64,000 nt of DNA from NCBI GenBank assembly GCA_964638055.1, contig CAZWXF010000001.1, forward strand, positions 1 through 64,000, in the 5' to 3' direction. The notes below the pieces were generated by a model, which worked only from the letters and a program-made list of their open reading frames with translations, did no database searches and had not been told where the DNA came from. Position numbers and translations under genes: made by a program. Positions 15,531-24,288 of the stretch are shown here, one piece after another. The DNA comes from Prado023 sp964638055 (lineage in GTDB: Bacteria > Actinomycetota > Actinomycetes > S36-B12 > CAIYMF01). Each line of letters starts with the position of its first letter. Positions within the stretch are counted from its first letter, which is position 1.

Positions 15531-17140
15531 CGGGCACCGCCCTGCTGCTGCTGCTCCTCCTGCTGGCGCATGCGCTCGGAGTGGACGGCGGGCTGTTCGA
15601 GCCTGCCCCGGCCCTCGATCGCCTTGCGGCGCTGGGCGGCCGAGAACGTGGGTCCGACCTCGTCGATCACCAGCTCGGGTTCGAGCGGCGGGAGCTCGGT
15701 GTCGCCGGAGGCAAGGACCCACGTGTCCTTCGACCCGCCGCCCTGGCTGGAGTTCACGACGAGGCTCCCCCGCTTCAGGGCCACCCGGGTCAGTCCTCCG
15801 GGCATCACCCAGACACGCTGCCCGTCATTGACGGCGAACGGGCGCAGGTCCAGGTGGCGTGGTTCGAGCCTCCCGCCGTCGACCACGGTCGGACTCGTCG
15901 AGAGTGCCACGATCGGCTGGGCGATCCAGCTGCGCGGGTCGGCCTGGATGTTGCGGGCGGCGACTGCCAGCTCCGCATCGGTGGAGGCCGAACCCACGAC
16001 GATGCCGTACCCGCCTGAGCCGTCGACGGGCTTGACGACCATCTCATCCAGGCGGGGGAGCACGAACTCCCGCTGCTCGGGGTCCCGCAGGTCATAGGTG
16101 GTCACGTTGGGCAGCAACGGCTCCTCACCCAGGTAGTAGCGGACGATCTTGGGCACGTACGGGTACACCGCCTTGTCGTCGGCGACGCCGTTGCCCACGC
16201 CGTTGGCGATCGTGACCGCGCCGGCGCGGGCGGCGTTGAGCAGGCCGGGGACCCCGAGGACCGAGTCGGGCCGGAAGTGCACGGGATCGAGGTAGTCGTC
16301 GTCGATGCGCCGATAGATCACGTGGACCGGTTCCGAGCCGCGGGTGGTCCGCATCCGGACCGTGCCCTCACGACAGAACAGGTCTCGGCCCTCGACCAGC
16401 TCGACACCCATGCGCCGGGCCAGGAACGCGTGCTCGAAGTGCGCCGAGTTGTGGACGCCGGGGGTGAGGACGACGACGGTGGGCTCGGCCACGCCGACGG
16501 GTGCCGCGGCGAGCAGGGCGGCCTTGAGGCGGGCGGGGTATTCCTCGACGCTGCGCAGGCGCTGGCCGGCGAACAGCTCGGGGGCGACGTGGGAGAGCGT
16601 GCGCCGGTTCTCCAGCACGTAGGACACGCCCGACGGGCAGCGAAGGTTGTCCTCGAGGACGCGGAACACGCCCTCGTCGTCGCGCACGAGGTCCACCCCC
16701 GCGACGTGGATGCGGACCCCGTTGGGCGGGCGGACGCCATGGGCCTGTCTGTGGAAATGTGCCGATGACGTGATGAGCCGGCGTGGGATGACCCGGTCGC
16801 GCAGGATCTCCCCGGCGCCGTAGACGTCGTCCAGGAACATCTCCAGGGCGCGGATCCGCTGGGCCACGCCCGCCTCGATGACCTGCCACTCCGCCGGGTC
16901 CACGATGCGCGGGACGAGGTCCATGGGCAGCGGGCGCTCGCGCCCCGACAGGGTGAAAGTGATGCCCTGGGCGCTCTGGTGCGCGTCACGCAGTCGCGCG
17001 CGGGCGAGCAGGCCGTCGGTCCCCAGCTGGTCGAGCGCGGTGGCCAGGCCCTCCCTGCCGGGCCTGACCTCCCCGGTGTGGTCGAACATCTCGTCCCAGG
17101 CCATGTGCGAATCATGTTCATAGCCTTGTGGCCGGCTCAT
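15524..17140 (-). CDS. Circularly permuted ATP-grasp protein (type 2)
   Basis: A 538-residue ATP-grasp ligase-like protein. The family start region AWDEMFD is at 14-20. Conserved blocks follow: DLVPRIVDPAEW, FLDDVYGAG, a middle block FRVLEDNLRCPSGVSY and the C-terminal ATP-grasp part with VKPVDGSGGYGIVVGS. A short Gln-rich tail (QQEEQQQQ) ends the protein. Such enzymes are predicted to ligate amino acids or peptides using ATP; the substrate is unknown. The ATG at 17140 follows a TAACCT box by exactly six bases, supporting it over the internal Met13. It is first of the three-gene operon. Confidence 0.93.
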   Translation of the reverse strand: MSRPQGYEHDSHMAWDEMFDHTGEVRPGREGLATALDQLGTDGLLARARLRDAHQSAQGITFTLSGRERPLPMDLVPRIVDPAEWQVIEAGVAQRIRALEMFLDDVYGAGEILRDRVIPRRLITSSAHFHRQAHGVRPPNGVRIHVAGVDLVRDDEGVFRVLEDNLRCPSGVSYVLENRRTLSHVAPELFAGQRLRSVEEYPARLKAALLAAAPVGVAEPTVVVLTPGVHNSAHFEHAFLARRMGVELVEGRDLFCREGTVRMRTTRGSEPVHVIYRRIDDDYLDPVHFRPDSVLGVPGLLNAARAGAVTIANGVGNGVADDKAVYPYVPKIVRYYLGEEPLLPNVTTYDLRDPEQREFVLPRLDEMVVKPVDGSGGYGIVVGSASTDAELAVAARNIQADPRSWIAQPIVALSTSPTVVDGGRLEPRHLDLRPFAVNDGQRVWVMPGGLTRVALKRGSLVVNSSQGGGSKDTWVLASGDTELPPLEPELVIDEVGPTFSAAQRRKAIEGRGRLEQPAVHSERMRQQEEQQQQGGARC

Positions 17141-17146
17141 GTCCGC

Positions 17147-17152
17147 AGGTTA
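17147..17152 (-). promoter_or_regulatory. Leaderless -10 box of the ATP-grasp operon
   Basis: TAACCT on the minus strand, six bases before the ATG at 17140. Confidence 0.65.
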
Positions 17153-17218
17153 CGCACTGGTTACGGAAGCCTCACCCGCTGCGGCGGGGGTCGGGAGGCA
17201 GGGCTCAGGGCTGAGGGC

Positions 17219-18016
17219 TCAGGGCCAGGCCAGCATCAGGAGCACGGCTGCGGTCGTGAGCTCGGCTGTCGCGCCCAGGACGTCTCCGGTGCTGCCTCCG
17301 AGGCGCTTGCGTGCCATCACCCGCACGACCAGGGCGACGGTGATCGTGCTCAGAGGGGCCCCTACCAGGACTGCCAGGGCAGAGATGTCACGCAGAATGA
17401 CCAAGCTCGACCCGATCAGGACCATCTGCGCCGCGACGAGGACCAGCAGCGGGGCAGTGACCGATCCGATCACCGCGACCCCCAGGCCGTCGCGCCTTGC
17501 CGGAGCCGTTCCGGGTCCAGAACCGATCGCGATGGCCGCACGACCCGCGGCCAGCGCCAGGACCCATGCCGCGGCGGCAACCCATCCGGCCGGCAGGCGG
17601 GCCAGGGCCACCACCTGGACGGCGAGGGTGAGCACGAGGGTGAGCACACCGAACGGTCCTACGTCCGAGCGGCGCATCACCGCCAGGGCACGCTCGGCAG
17701 TCCCGCCCGCGCCCAGGCCGTCGGCGAGGTCGGCCAGCCCGTCCCAGTGCAGCGCCCGGGTCAGCCAGGCGGCCAGGGCGAGCGCCAGGGTCGCCGACAG
17801 CAGGCGCCCCACCGGGTCGTCCGGGCCGGCGAGGAGCGGCACCGCACTGACCAGCCCCACAGCAGCGCCCACCGCCGGACCCAGGGCCAACCCGCGACCC
17901 GTGACCTCGCGGGTGATCGCGGCCGGCACTTGGACGGGGAACCGCGTGAAGGTCCCGACGGCGAAGCGCATCGGATCGAGCCAGCCGGACGCCTGCGCCA
18001 CGGGCGCCTGGGTCAT
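17219..18016 (-). CDS. cobS: Adenosylcobinamide-GDP ribazoletransferase (cobalamin synthase)
   Basis: CobS is the membrane enzyme that joins adenosylcobinamide-GDP to alpha-ribazole, the assembly step of cobalamin. The 265-residue protein has multiple hydrophobic helices and the conserved acidic motif HWDGLADLADGLGAGG (90-105) with Asp92, Asp96 and Asp99. The segment RFAVGTFTRFPV (17-28) is typical of the family start. The ATG overlaps the cobT stop codon (ATGA). It is the last gene of the riboswitch-controlled operon; a short array of AGGGCTC/AGGGCTG repeats lies at its 3' end. Confidence 0.96.
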   Translation of the reverse strand: MTQAPVAQASGWLDPMRFAVGTFTRFPVQVPAAITREVTGRGLALGPAVGAAVGLVSAVPLLAGPDDPVGRLLSATLALALAAWLTRALHWDGLADLADGLGAGGTAERALAVMRRSDVGPFGVLTLVLTLAVQVVALARLPAGWVAAAAWVLALAAGRAAIAIGSGPGTAPARRDGLGVAVIGSVTAPLLVLVAAQMVLIGSSLVILRDISALAVLVGAPLSTITVALVVRVMARKRLGGSTGDVLGATAELTTAAVLLMLAWP

Positions 18017-19095
18017 CCTGGGCTCTCCGTCCGATCGCTGACCCCGGCGGAGGCGAACGTGGCCATCTCGCGCAGCAGGTCCCCCGCGGCAACGAGCACC
18101 GGCAGGGCGAGCAGGGCGCCACTGCCCTCGCCGAGACGCAGCGAAAGGTCGAGGATCGGATCGAGCCCGAGCCGCTTGAGCGCAAGCTCGGCGGCCGGCT
18201 CGGTGCTGCGGTGTCCCGCCTGCCACCACTGCCGGGATGCCGGTGCGATCATCGAGGCGAGCAGTGCGCAGGCGCACGAGACGACCCCGTCCAGCAGCAC
18301 CGGGCGGCGCCGCGCCGCTGCCTGCAGGAGATAGCCCGTCATCGCCGCCAGGTCCGCCCCGGCCGAGCAGGCCAACAGCGCCACGGGGTCATCCAGGTGA
18401 GGTCGCCCACGGCGCATGGCGTCACGGACCGCGGCGGTCTTGCGCATCCAGGTCGTGTCGTCGATCCCGGTGCCGCGACCCACGACCTGCGGCGCGCCGG
18501 ACCCGCTCAGCAGGCCGACGAGGACGGCCGAGGGGGTCGTGTTCCCGATCCCCATGTCCCCGGGGAGGAGCAGCTGTGCGCCGGCATCGACTTGGTCGTC
18601 AGCGATCCGTGCCCCCAGGGCAAGTGCGGCGAGGGTCTCGGCCTGGGTGGCCGCGTCCTGCCGGTCGATGGACCCGTTGCCCCGCCGGATCCGGTCGGCC
18701 GTGACCTCAGCGGGCAGCTCGACCCCGGCCCAGTCACTGTCGACGCACACGTCGACCACGCGCATGCTCACGCCCAGGTGGCGCGCCAGCACCGTCGCGG
18801 CAGCGCCTCCCGAGACGAACGTGGCCACCATCTGCGCGGTGACCTCGGACGGGTACGCGCTGGTCCCTGCCAGCCGGGCCACCCCGTGGTCACCGGCGAA
18901 GATCGTCAGGGCGACATGGGTCAGCGGCGGGGGAGGGCACTGGCCGGAGACTGCTGCGAGCCACACCGAGAGGTCCTCGATGCGCCCCAGCGCCCCTCGC
19001 GGCTTGGCCAAGCGGTCCTGGCGATCCCGAGCCGATGCTGCGGCGTGCTCATCGGGGGCCTCGATCGAGTCCCGCCAGTGGGTCAACAGGTCCAT
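18013..19095 (-). CDS. cobT: Nicotinate-nucleotide:dimethylbenzimidazole phosphoribosyltransferase
   Basis: CobT activates the lower-ligand base as its ribotide for cobalamin assembly. The 360-residue protein has the FAGDHGVA motif (66-73), the LLPGDMGIGNTTPSA motif (176-190) and the catalytic glutamate in LRLGEGSGA (Glu323 by count). I chose the ATG at 19095 because AAGGGAAGG precedes it; it lies 13 bases inside the cobU frame, so the genes overlap. Together with CobU and CobS it completes the nucleotide-loop pathway, although no alpha-ribazole phosphatase gene (cobC) is seen. Confidence 0.96.
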   Translation of the reverse strand: MDLLTHWRDSIEAPDEHAAASARDRQDRLAKPRGALGRIEDLSVWLAAVSGQCPPPPLTHVALTIFAGDHGVARLAGTSAYPSEVTAQMVATFVSGGAAATVLARHLGVSMRVVDVCVDSDWAGVELPAEVTADRIRRGNGSIDRQDAATQAETLAALALGARIADDQVDAGAQLLLPGDMGIGNTTPSAVLVGLLSGSGAPQVVGRGTGIDDTTWMRKTAAVRDAMRRGRPHLDDPVALLACSAGADLAAMTGYLLQAAARRRPVLLDGVVSCACALLASMIAPASRQWWQAGHRSTEPAAELALKRLGLDPILDLSLRLGEGSGALLALPVLVAAGDLLREMATFASAGVSDRTESPG

Positions 19096-20453
19096 GGCCT
19101 TCCCTTCAGGAGCGTGGGGAGTCCACAGAGCACCGCCTCCACGTCGTCGCACGCGGCCGCGACGGAGCTGTTGACCGTGCCGAGGAGGTCCCGGAAGAGA
19201 CGCCCGGAGGCCGTGGTCGGGACCACGCCCGAGCCGACCTCGTTGGTCACGAGCACCACATCGGCGCGGGCGTCGAGGAGGTCGGCCACGAGGCCGTCGA
19301 GCGCGTGGCTGGTGACAGCGCCTGCCCGATCCGGGTCATCCCAGGCGTCCGCCGCGTCCAGGGTCCCGGTGAGCCAGAGCGTGAGGCAGTCCACGAGGAC
19401 GAGCTGCCCGGGCGCCGCGGACCTCAGGACAGCGGCGAGGTCGCGGGTCTCGCTCACCTGCCAGGGCGGCGGGCGCCGCGCGCGATGGGCGTCGATGCGG
19501 GCGACCCACTCGGGGTCGTCGTCGTGGCGTGGCGCTGTGGCCACGTAGTGGACGTGGCCCCGGGCCGCCGCGAGGGACTCGGCCCGCCTGCTCTTCCCGC
19601 TGCGCGCGCCGCCGGTGATCATCAGCCGGCGGCCCCTCCCACCCCCGGGGCCGCCGACCGTCAGGACGGTTCCGTCCGGCACGACCTCGACGCCGAACCG
19701 GGCCATCCGCGCTGCGATGTCCGGGGGGTTGTGATGGGACAGGTGGATCGCCGCGACGCGCGCGCCAGGGGCCAGGCGTCGGTCCTGGCGGAGCCGGTCG
19801 AGCTCGCGGACGAAGCCCGGCAGGTCCAGGTGGGCGGTGCCGTGATCCAGGACGTCGCCGAACGTCTGCTCCATGAGGACCACGTCGTAGGGGCCGACCA
19901 GCTCGTCATGGGGCAGCGCCGCGGTGTCGGTGGCGACGAGCAACCGGGCGTGCCCCGTCGCCTGGTTCAGCCCCGACACCTCGTAGAGCAGGGCGGTCCC
20001 GTCAGGCTCGGAGCCGCCGGCGGTGGAGTGGGCGGCCGTGAGCGCCCTGATCGTCAGCTCGCCAGCGGTCAGCACCTCCCCAGGGCGCAGCGCCCGAAGC
20101 AGCACGGGGGACTCCGGCGCGAGCCAGTGCCGGCATTGGTCCACGGCCTGGGCGGGCCCGGCGACCACGAGCGAGCGGTCGCTTCCCGCCGCCGCCCACG
20201 TCCAGGCGAGCAGGAAGGCCGGGTCCAGGTGGTCGGGATGGGCGTGCGTGACCAGGACGGTGTCGACGCCGGTGAGGTCGCGGCCGCGCGCGCCGACGTC
20301 GGGCCCGGGGTCGACGAGCAGGTGCTCGTCGACGAGGACGGAGGTCCGGTCGCGCAGTGCGCCCGCCCGTCGGGCCCAGGAGCAGGAGGGGCAGTCGCAG
20401 AACGGGTTGGGCCAGCGGTCGGCGCTGCCGGTCCCGAGCAGCTCGACGCGCAT
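19083..20453 (-). CDS. cobU: Fusion of PhnP-like metallo-beta-lactamase hydrolase and CobU kinase/guanylyltransferase
   Basis: A 456-residue two-domain protein. Residues 1-265 form a metallo-beta-lactamase hydrolase: HAHPDH at 70-75, His142, Asp176 and His238/His240, plus CDCPSC at 19-24, like the structural zinc cysteines of PhnP. Residues 277-456 are CobU: P-loop GGARSGKS (281-288), the probable guanylylated His323 in RIDAHRARRPPPW, and VLVDCLTLWLTG. CobU phosphorylates adenosylcobinamide and converts it to the GDP form. The reading frame is continuous with no internal start or Shine-Dalgarno at the junction. The hydrolase role is unknown; it could supply the missing phosphatase or phosphodiesterase step. 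The ATG overlaps the preceding stop (TGATG). Confidence 0.93.
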   Translation of the reverse strand: MRVELLGTGSADRWPNPFCDCPSCSWARRAGALRDRTSVLVDEHLLVDPGPDVGARGRDLTGVDTVLVTHAHPDHLDPAFLLAWTWAAAGSDRSLVVAGPAQAVDQCRHWLAPESPVLLRALRPGEVLTAGELTIRALTAAHSTAGGSEPDGTALLYEVSGLNQATGHARLLVATDTAALPHDELVGPYDVVLMEQTFGDVLDHGTAHLDLPGFVRELDRLRQDRRLAPGARVAAIHLSHHNPPDIAARMARFGVEVVPDGTVLTVGGPGGGRGRRLMITGGARSGKSRRAESLAAARGHVHYVATAPRHDDDPEWVARIDAHRARRPPPWQVSETRDLAAVLRSAAPGQLVLVDCLTLWLTGTLDAADAWDDPDRAGAVTSHALDGLVADLLDARADVVLVTNEVGSGVVPTTASGRLFRDLLGTVNSSVAAACDDVEAVLCGLPTLLKGRPWTC

Positions 20454-21352
20454 CAGTCCTCGAACCTCGGTTGGACGCCGAAGGCGGCCCGGCGGGTCAC
20501 CCGGTGCAGCGAGGACAGGATCCTGGGACCCAGCAGCACCACGCAGGTCCCCGTCAGCAGGGCCCGTGGGACGTCGTACCCCATGCTCGTGGTCAGGTTG
20601 AACCGGATCCAGTGACCCAGGTTCGCCATGGGCCCGGCTCCCGGGACGTAGGACAGCCCCTCGGGCAGTCCGGTCAGCGTGGGCCAGAACCACAGGTTCA
20701 GCAGCCATCCGTAGGCCAGGGCCGCCAGCGCCGAGTAGCACGCGAGCAACCAGATGCGGGCCCCGCGGCGGCGGGTCGGCCTCGGCGCGCCTGCCGACAC
20801 GGGATCGGGCGAGGCCGGCCCGCCGGTCAGGCCCCCGAGGAGACCGGCGCCGAAGCCCACCCACGCCGCGCCGATCATCTGGAACGGCAGCCATGGGCCC
20901 ACGCCCCCTGTGAGGAGCGCCGACGCGACGATGCAGACCGGCCCGAGCACGAACCCGAAGCCGGCTCCCAGGGCGTAGCCACCCAGGACCACCACCACCC
21001 AGAGCGGCTCCAGCCCCGCGATGCCGGCTCCCAGCGCGCGCAGGGCGGAGGCGATCGCCGCGAGGAGCCCGAGCATCGCGATGGCCTTGGCGCCCACGGC
21101 GCCCTCTCCCACCAGGCTCAACGTGACGGCGAGCAGCGCCGGGACCATGACGGCGAACAGCAGGGGGGCATCCGCGGCATGGGCGACGAGCTCGGACCCG
21201 GCCGGGGCGAGCATCGGCCATGTGAAGGCCAGGACCCCGACGGCGCTGGTGAGGACGATGGCGGTCACGCTGCGCGTCGTGAGGGCGATGGCGGGGACCC
21301 GAGCCGATCCGACCGTGGGGGCGAACGGACCGGTCGCGGCGGATCGGCTCAT
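20453..21352 (-). CDS. ECF transporter S (substrate-binding membrane) component
   Basis: A 299-residue integral membrane protein with about seven hydrophobic segments and a short basic loop (APRPTRRRG near 190). It lies between the ECF ATPase gene and cobU with four-base and one-base overlaps, which is how S components accompany dedicated ECF modules. The context under a cobalamin riboswitch and beside cobUTS implies uptake of cobalamin or a corrinoid precursor such as cobinamide. No periplasmic domain or CbiM-type N-terminal His motif is seen, so cobalt import is less likely. Confidence 0.82.
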   Translation of the reverse strand: MSRSAATGPFAPTVGSARVPAIALTTRSVTAIVLTSAVGVLAFTWPMLAPAGSELVAHAADAPLLFAVMVPALLAVTLSLVGEGAVGAKAIAMLGLLAAIASALRALGAGIAGLEPLWVVVVLGGYALGAGFGFVLGPVCIVASALLTGGVGPWLPFQMIGAAWVGFGAGLLGGLTGGPASPDPVSAGAPRPTRRRGARIWLLACYSALAALAYGWLLNLWFWPTLTGLPEGLSYVPGAGPMANLGHWIRFNLTTSMGYDVPRALLTGTCVVLLGPRILSSLHRVTRRAAFGVQPRFED

Positions 21353-23190
21353 GAGGCGGCCAGCCCAGCCCGAGCCTGTGCCACGGTGAGGATCGGGACG
21401 GGAGCCAGGATCTTGGCGACCTGTGGGGCGAACAACGGCGAGCCCACGACGACCTGGGCGGTCGGGCCATCGGCCACGATCTCCCCGTCGGCCAGGATGA
21501 CGACCCGGGTGGCCACCTCGGCGACCAGCTCGACGTCGTGGGTGGCCATCAGGACGACCGCGCCGTCGGCGCGAAGCCGATCCAGGAGGCCCACGAGGCG
21601 CAGCTTGGCTCCGTAGTCCAGGCCCCGCGTGGGCTCGTCGAGGAGCAGCACGGGCGGGCGTGCGGTCAGGACGACCGCCAGCGCCAGGGCCAGCCTCTGC
21701 CCCTCCGATAGGTCCCGGGGGTGGGCAGACGAGTCGATCCCCGGTGCGAGCTCGGCGAGGAGCCGGGCGCCCAGTCCCGCAGGCGCCGCGGCAGTCCGCT
21801 CCGCATCGGCCAGCTCACCGGACACCGACGTCGCGTAGAGCAGGTCGGCCGGATCCTGCGGAACGAGTCCCAGCCGCTCGATCAGCCCACGGCCGCTCAG
21901 CTCGAGGGGGTCGCACCCGGCCACGCGCACGGTGCCGTCGTCTGGGGCGCGCATCCCCGCCAGCGTGCGCAGGAGGGTCGACTTCCCGGCACCATTGCGG
22001 CCCATGATCGCGACGACCTCACCCGCGCGGGCGGACAGGTCGATCCCGCGCAGCACGGGGTTGCCCCGGTAGCCCGCGGACAGGCCCCGCGCGACGATGG
22101 CGGCGTCCGAGCGCCCCGCTGGTCGCCGCTCGGTGTCGGTGCCCCTGGCCAGGACCGGGGCGAGCGGCGGGACGCCGCGTGCGTCCCTGGTCCGGGAGCG
22201 ACGGTCAGGCCTCCTCCCGACAGAGCCCTTCCCTTCGGCGGCCTTCCCGTCGGAGCCCTCACCGTCAGGTCGCCCGGGGCTGGATCGCTCGGCGTCGGGA
22301 CGCTCGCCACCGGGGGCCGGATCGGCGGCGTGGACGATCGACAGCCGTGCCCGCAGCGGCCCCGCGGCCCGGCGCGCGTCCCGCACGGACAGCGGCAACG
22401 GGCTCCAGCCGGCCAGTCGGCCCAGCTCCACCACAGGGGGCGCGACCGGCGCGGTGACCATCATGGTGGCCGGGATGCCCTCGGTGACCCGTCCGCCCTC
22501 GACGACGATCACCCGGTCGGCGTACTGGACGACCCGCTCCAGGCGATGCTCGGCCAGCACGACCGTCAGGCCCAGGTCATGCACCAGCCGCTGCAGCGCC
22601 GCCAGCACGTCCTCGGCCGCCCCGGGATCCAGGGCGGATGTCGGCTCGTCGAGCACGATGATGCGCGGCTGGGCCGTCAGCGCGGCCCCGATGGCCACGC
22701 GCTGCCGCTCACCACCGGACAGGGCGGCCAGCGGCCGGGCCCGCAGGTCGGCCAGCCCCAGGAGGTCCAGCGCCTCCTCCACCCGACGGCGCATGACCGC
22801 GCCGGGCAGGCCGAGGCACTCCATGCTGTAGGCGAGCTCGTCCTCCACGATCTCGGCGACGAACCCTGCGGCGGGGTCCTGCCCGACCACGCCGACGACA
22901 TCTGCCAGCTCACGTGGCGGATGCGTGCGCGTGTCCCGGCCGGCGACCACCACGCGTCCGGTCATCAGCCCACCGGTGAAGTGGGGGACGAGGCCGTTGA
23001 TGCAGCGTAGGAGGGTCGACTTGCCCGACCCGGTCCGCCCCACGACCAGGGCGAGCTCCCCTTCGTCCACCTCGATGTCGACCTCGTGGATCGTCGGCGC
23101 CGGTGCCCCCTCGTACCGGATGCTCACCCCCTCGAAGCTGACTGCGGGGCCACCCGCGGGCCCGTGGCCGGGCCAGATGCGCCCGCTCAT
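21349..23190 (-). CDS. ECF transporter ATPase with two fused ABC domains (EcfA-EcfA')
   Basis: A 613-residue protein with two ABC ATPase domains in one chain. Domain 1 has Walker A GRTGSGKST (51-59), signature LSGGERQRV and Walker B IIVLDEP with AEHRLERV. Domain 2 has Walker A GRNGAGKST (397-405), a variant signature LSEGQRLAL, Walker B VLLLDEP and ATHDVEL. They are joined by a charged low-complexity linker (about 285-365). The fused pair would drive the EcfT/S complex at the inner face of the membrane. Starts and stops overlap with ecfT and the S gene (ATGA type), giving tight coupling. Confidence 0.93.
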   Translation of the reverse strand: MSGRIWPGHGPAGGPAVSFEGVSIRYEGAPAPTIHEVDIEVDEGELALVVGRTGSGKSTLLRCINGLVPHFTGGLMTGRVVVAGRDTRTHPPRELADVVGVVGQDPAAGFVAEIVEDELAYSMECLGLPGAVMRRRVEEALDLLGLADLRARPLAALSGGERQRVAIGAALTAQPRIIVLDEPTSALDPGAAEDVLAALQRLVHDLGLTVVLAEHRLERVVQYADRVIVVEGGRVTEGIPATMMVTAPVAPPVVELGRLAGWSPLPLSVRDARRAAGPLRARLSIVHAADPAPGGERPDAERSSPGRPDGEGSDGKAAEGKGSVGRRPDRRSRTRDARGVPPLAPVLARGTDTERRPAGRSDAAIVARGLSAGYRGNPVLRGIDLSARAGEVVAIMGRNGAGKSTLLRTLAGMRAPDDGTVRVAGCDPLELSGRGLIERLGLVPQDPADLLYATSVSGELADAERTAAAPAGLGARLLAELAPGIDSSAHPRDLSEGQRLALALAVVLTARPPVLLLDEPTRGLDYGAKLRLVGLLDRLRADGAVVLMATHDVELVAEVATRVVILADGEIVADGPTAQVVVGSPLFAPQVAKILAPVPILTVAQARAGLAAS

Positions 23191-24263
23191 CGCGGACCTC
23201 CGGGCGGCATCGGAGTCCAGAACGCCGGTCCGGCCGCCAGCGCGATCGCCAGCACGAGCGGGAGGGGGGCGTCGGGCAGGGCGAGGGGGGCGTAGCTCAG
23301 GGCGAGTGTGATGGTCGAGGAAGCCAGGAACGCCCCTGCCACGAGCGCGCCAGTGCCCAGGGTGAGCCATTCGGGGACGTGCCACCGGTCGGGGCGGTAG
23401 GTGGAGCGGATGCTGCGCCGCCCCGCCTCGTGCACTCCGAGGATCGCCAGGAGCAGCCCGGCTGCGAGCATCGGCCATCCCAGGACGCGGGGGGCGGCGG
23501 TGTCGAGCAGGCCGTAGAGGCCCACGAGGCTTCCGGTGAAGCCGGCCAGCACGAGCGCGACCTGCGTGCGTCGCTCCCGGACGCTCACGAGGCCCGCACG
23601 TCCGTAGCCCCGGCTGTCCATGGCCGCCGCCAGCTCGACGCTGCGCTGGAGCCCGGAGTCCAGCACGGGCCCGGCTGAGCGGGCGAACGCAGCAACGCGG
23701 CCCTCCTCGTGGCCTCGCATCCGCCGCGCCGCGCTGATGCGCCGGCTGTCGTCGATGAGGCGGGGCGCGAACGTGAGCGCGACCACGATGGCCACGCCGA
23801 TCTCGTAGAGGGCTGCGGGGACGCTGCGCAGCAGGCGGCTCGGCGCGACCAGGCTGTTGGCGGCTCCCACGCAGGCGATCATCACAGCAAGGCGCAGGCC
23901 CTCGCACGCGCCGACGAGCATCGTCTCCCACGTGACGAGCCCCCCCAGGCGAACGCCCGCCATCCAGTCGGGCAGGGGAACCGTCGGCAGCGTGAAGGCG
24001 GGATGGCTCCCGACGGGAGCGCCGAGCAGGATCTGCAGCAGCATCCGGGAGGCCAGCACGATCGCACCGAGGCGCAGTGAGACGGCGAAGGCGCGTCCCC
24101 ACGGGGCGTCGGGCCGACGGGCGGCGACGACAAGCGCCAGCACGGCGAGGATCAGTCCCAGGAGCAGCGGGTTGGCGGTGCGCCCGGCAGCGACGAGCAG
24201 TCCCAGGGCCCACCCCCACCACGCCAGCGCATGGACCTGGCGGGTGGGGGTGTGGCGTGTCAC
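23187..24263 (-). CDS. ecfT: ECF transporter transmembrane component EcfT (CbiQ family)
   Basis: A 358-residue membrane protein. The two coupling-helix signatures that dock on the ATPases are visible as AARRMRGH (178-185) and AMDSRGYG (214-221), both of the Ala-Arg-X type. Hydrophobic helices flank them, and extra C-terminal helices (about 230-350) make it longer than typical EcfT (about 260 residues). The GTG start lies 25 bases after the SCO2322-like gene. It connects the S component with the fused ATPase. Confidence 0.93.
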   Translation of the reverse strand: MTRHTPTRQVHALAWWGWALGLLVAAGRTANPLLLGLILAVLALVVAARRPDAPWGRAFAVSLRLGAIVLASRMLLQILLGAPVGSHPAFTLPTVPLPDWMAGVRLGGLVTWETMLVGACEGLRLAVMIACVGAANSLVAPSRLLRSVPAALYEIGVAIVVALTFAPRLIDDSRRISAARRMRGHEEGRVAAFARSAGPVLDSGLQRSVELAAAMDSRGYGRAGLVSVRERRTQVALVLAGFTGSLVGLYGLLDTAAPRVLGWPMLAAGLLLAILGVHEAGRRSIRSTYRPDRWHVPEWLTLGTGALVAGAFLASSTITLALSYAPLALPDAPLPLVLAIALAAGPAFWTPMPPGGPR

Positions 24264-24288
24264 TGGCGGTCGGGGGGTGGGCCGGGAC

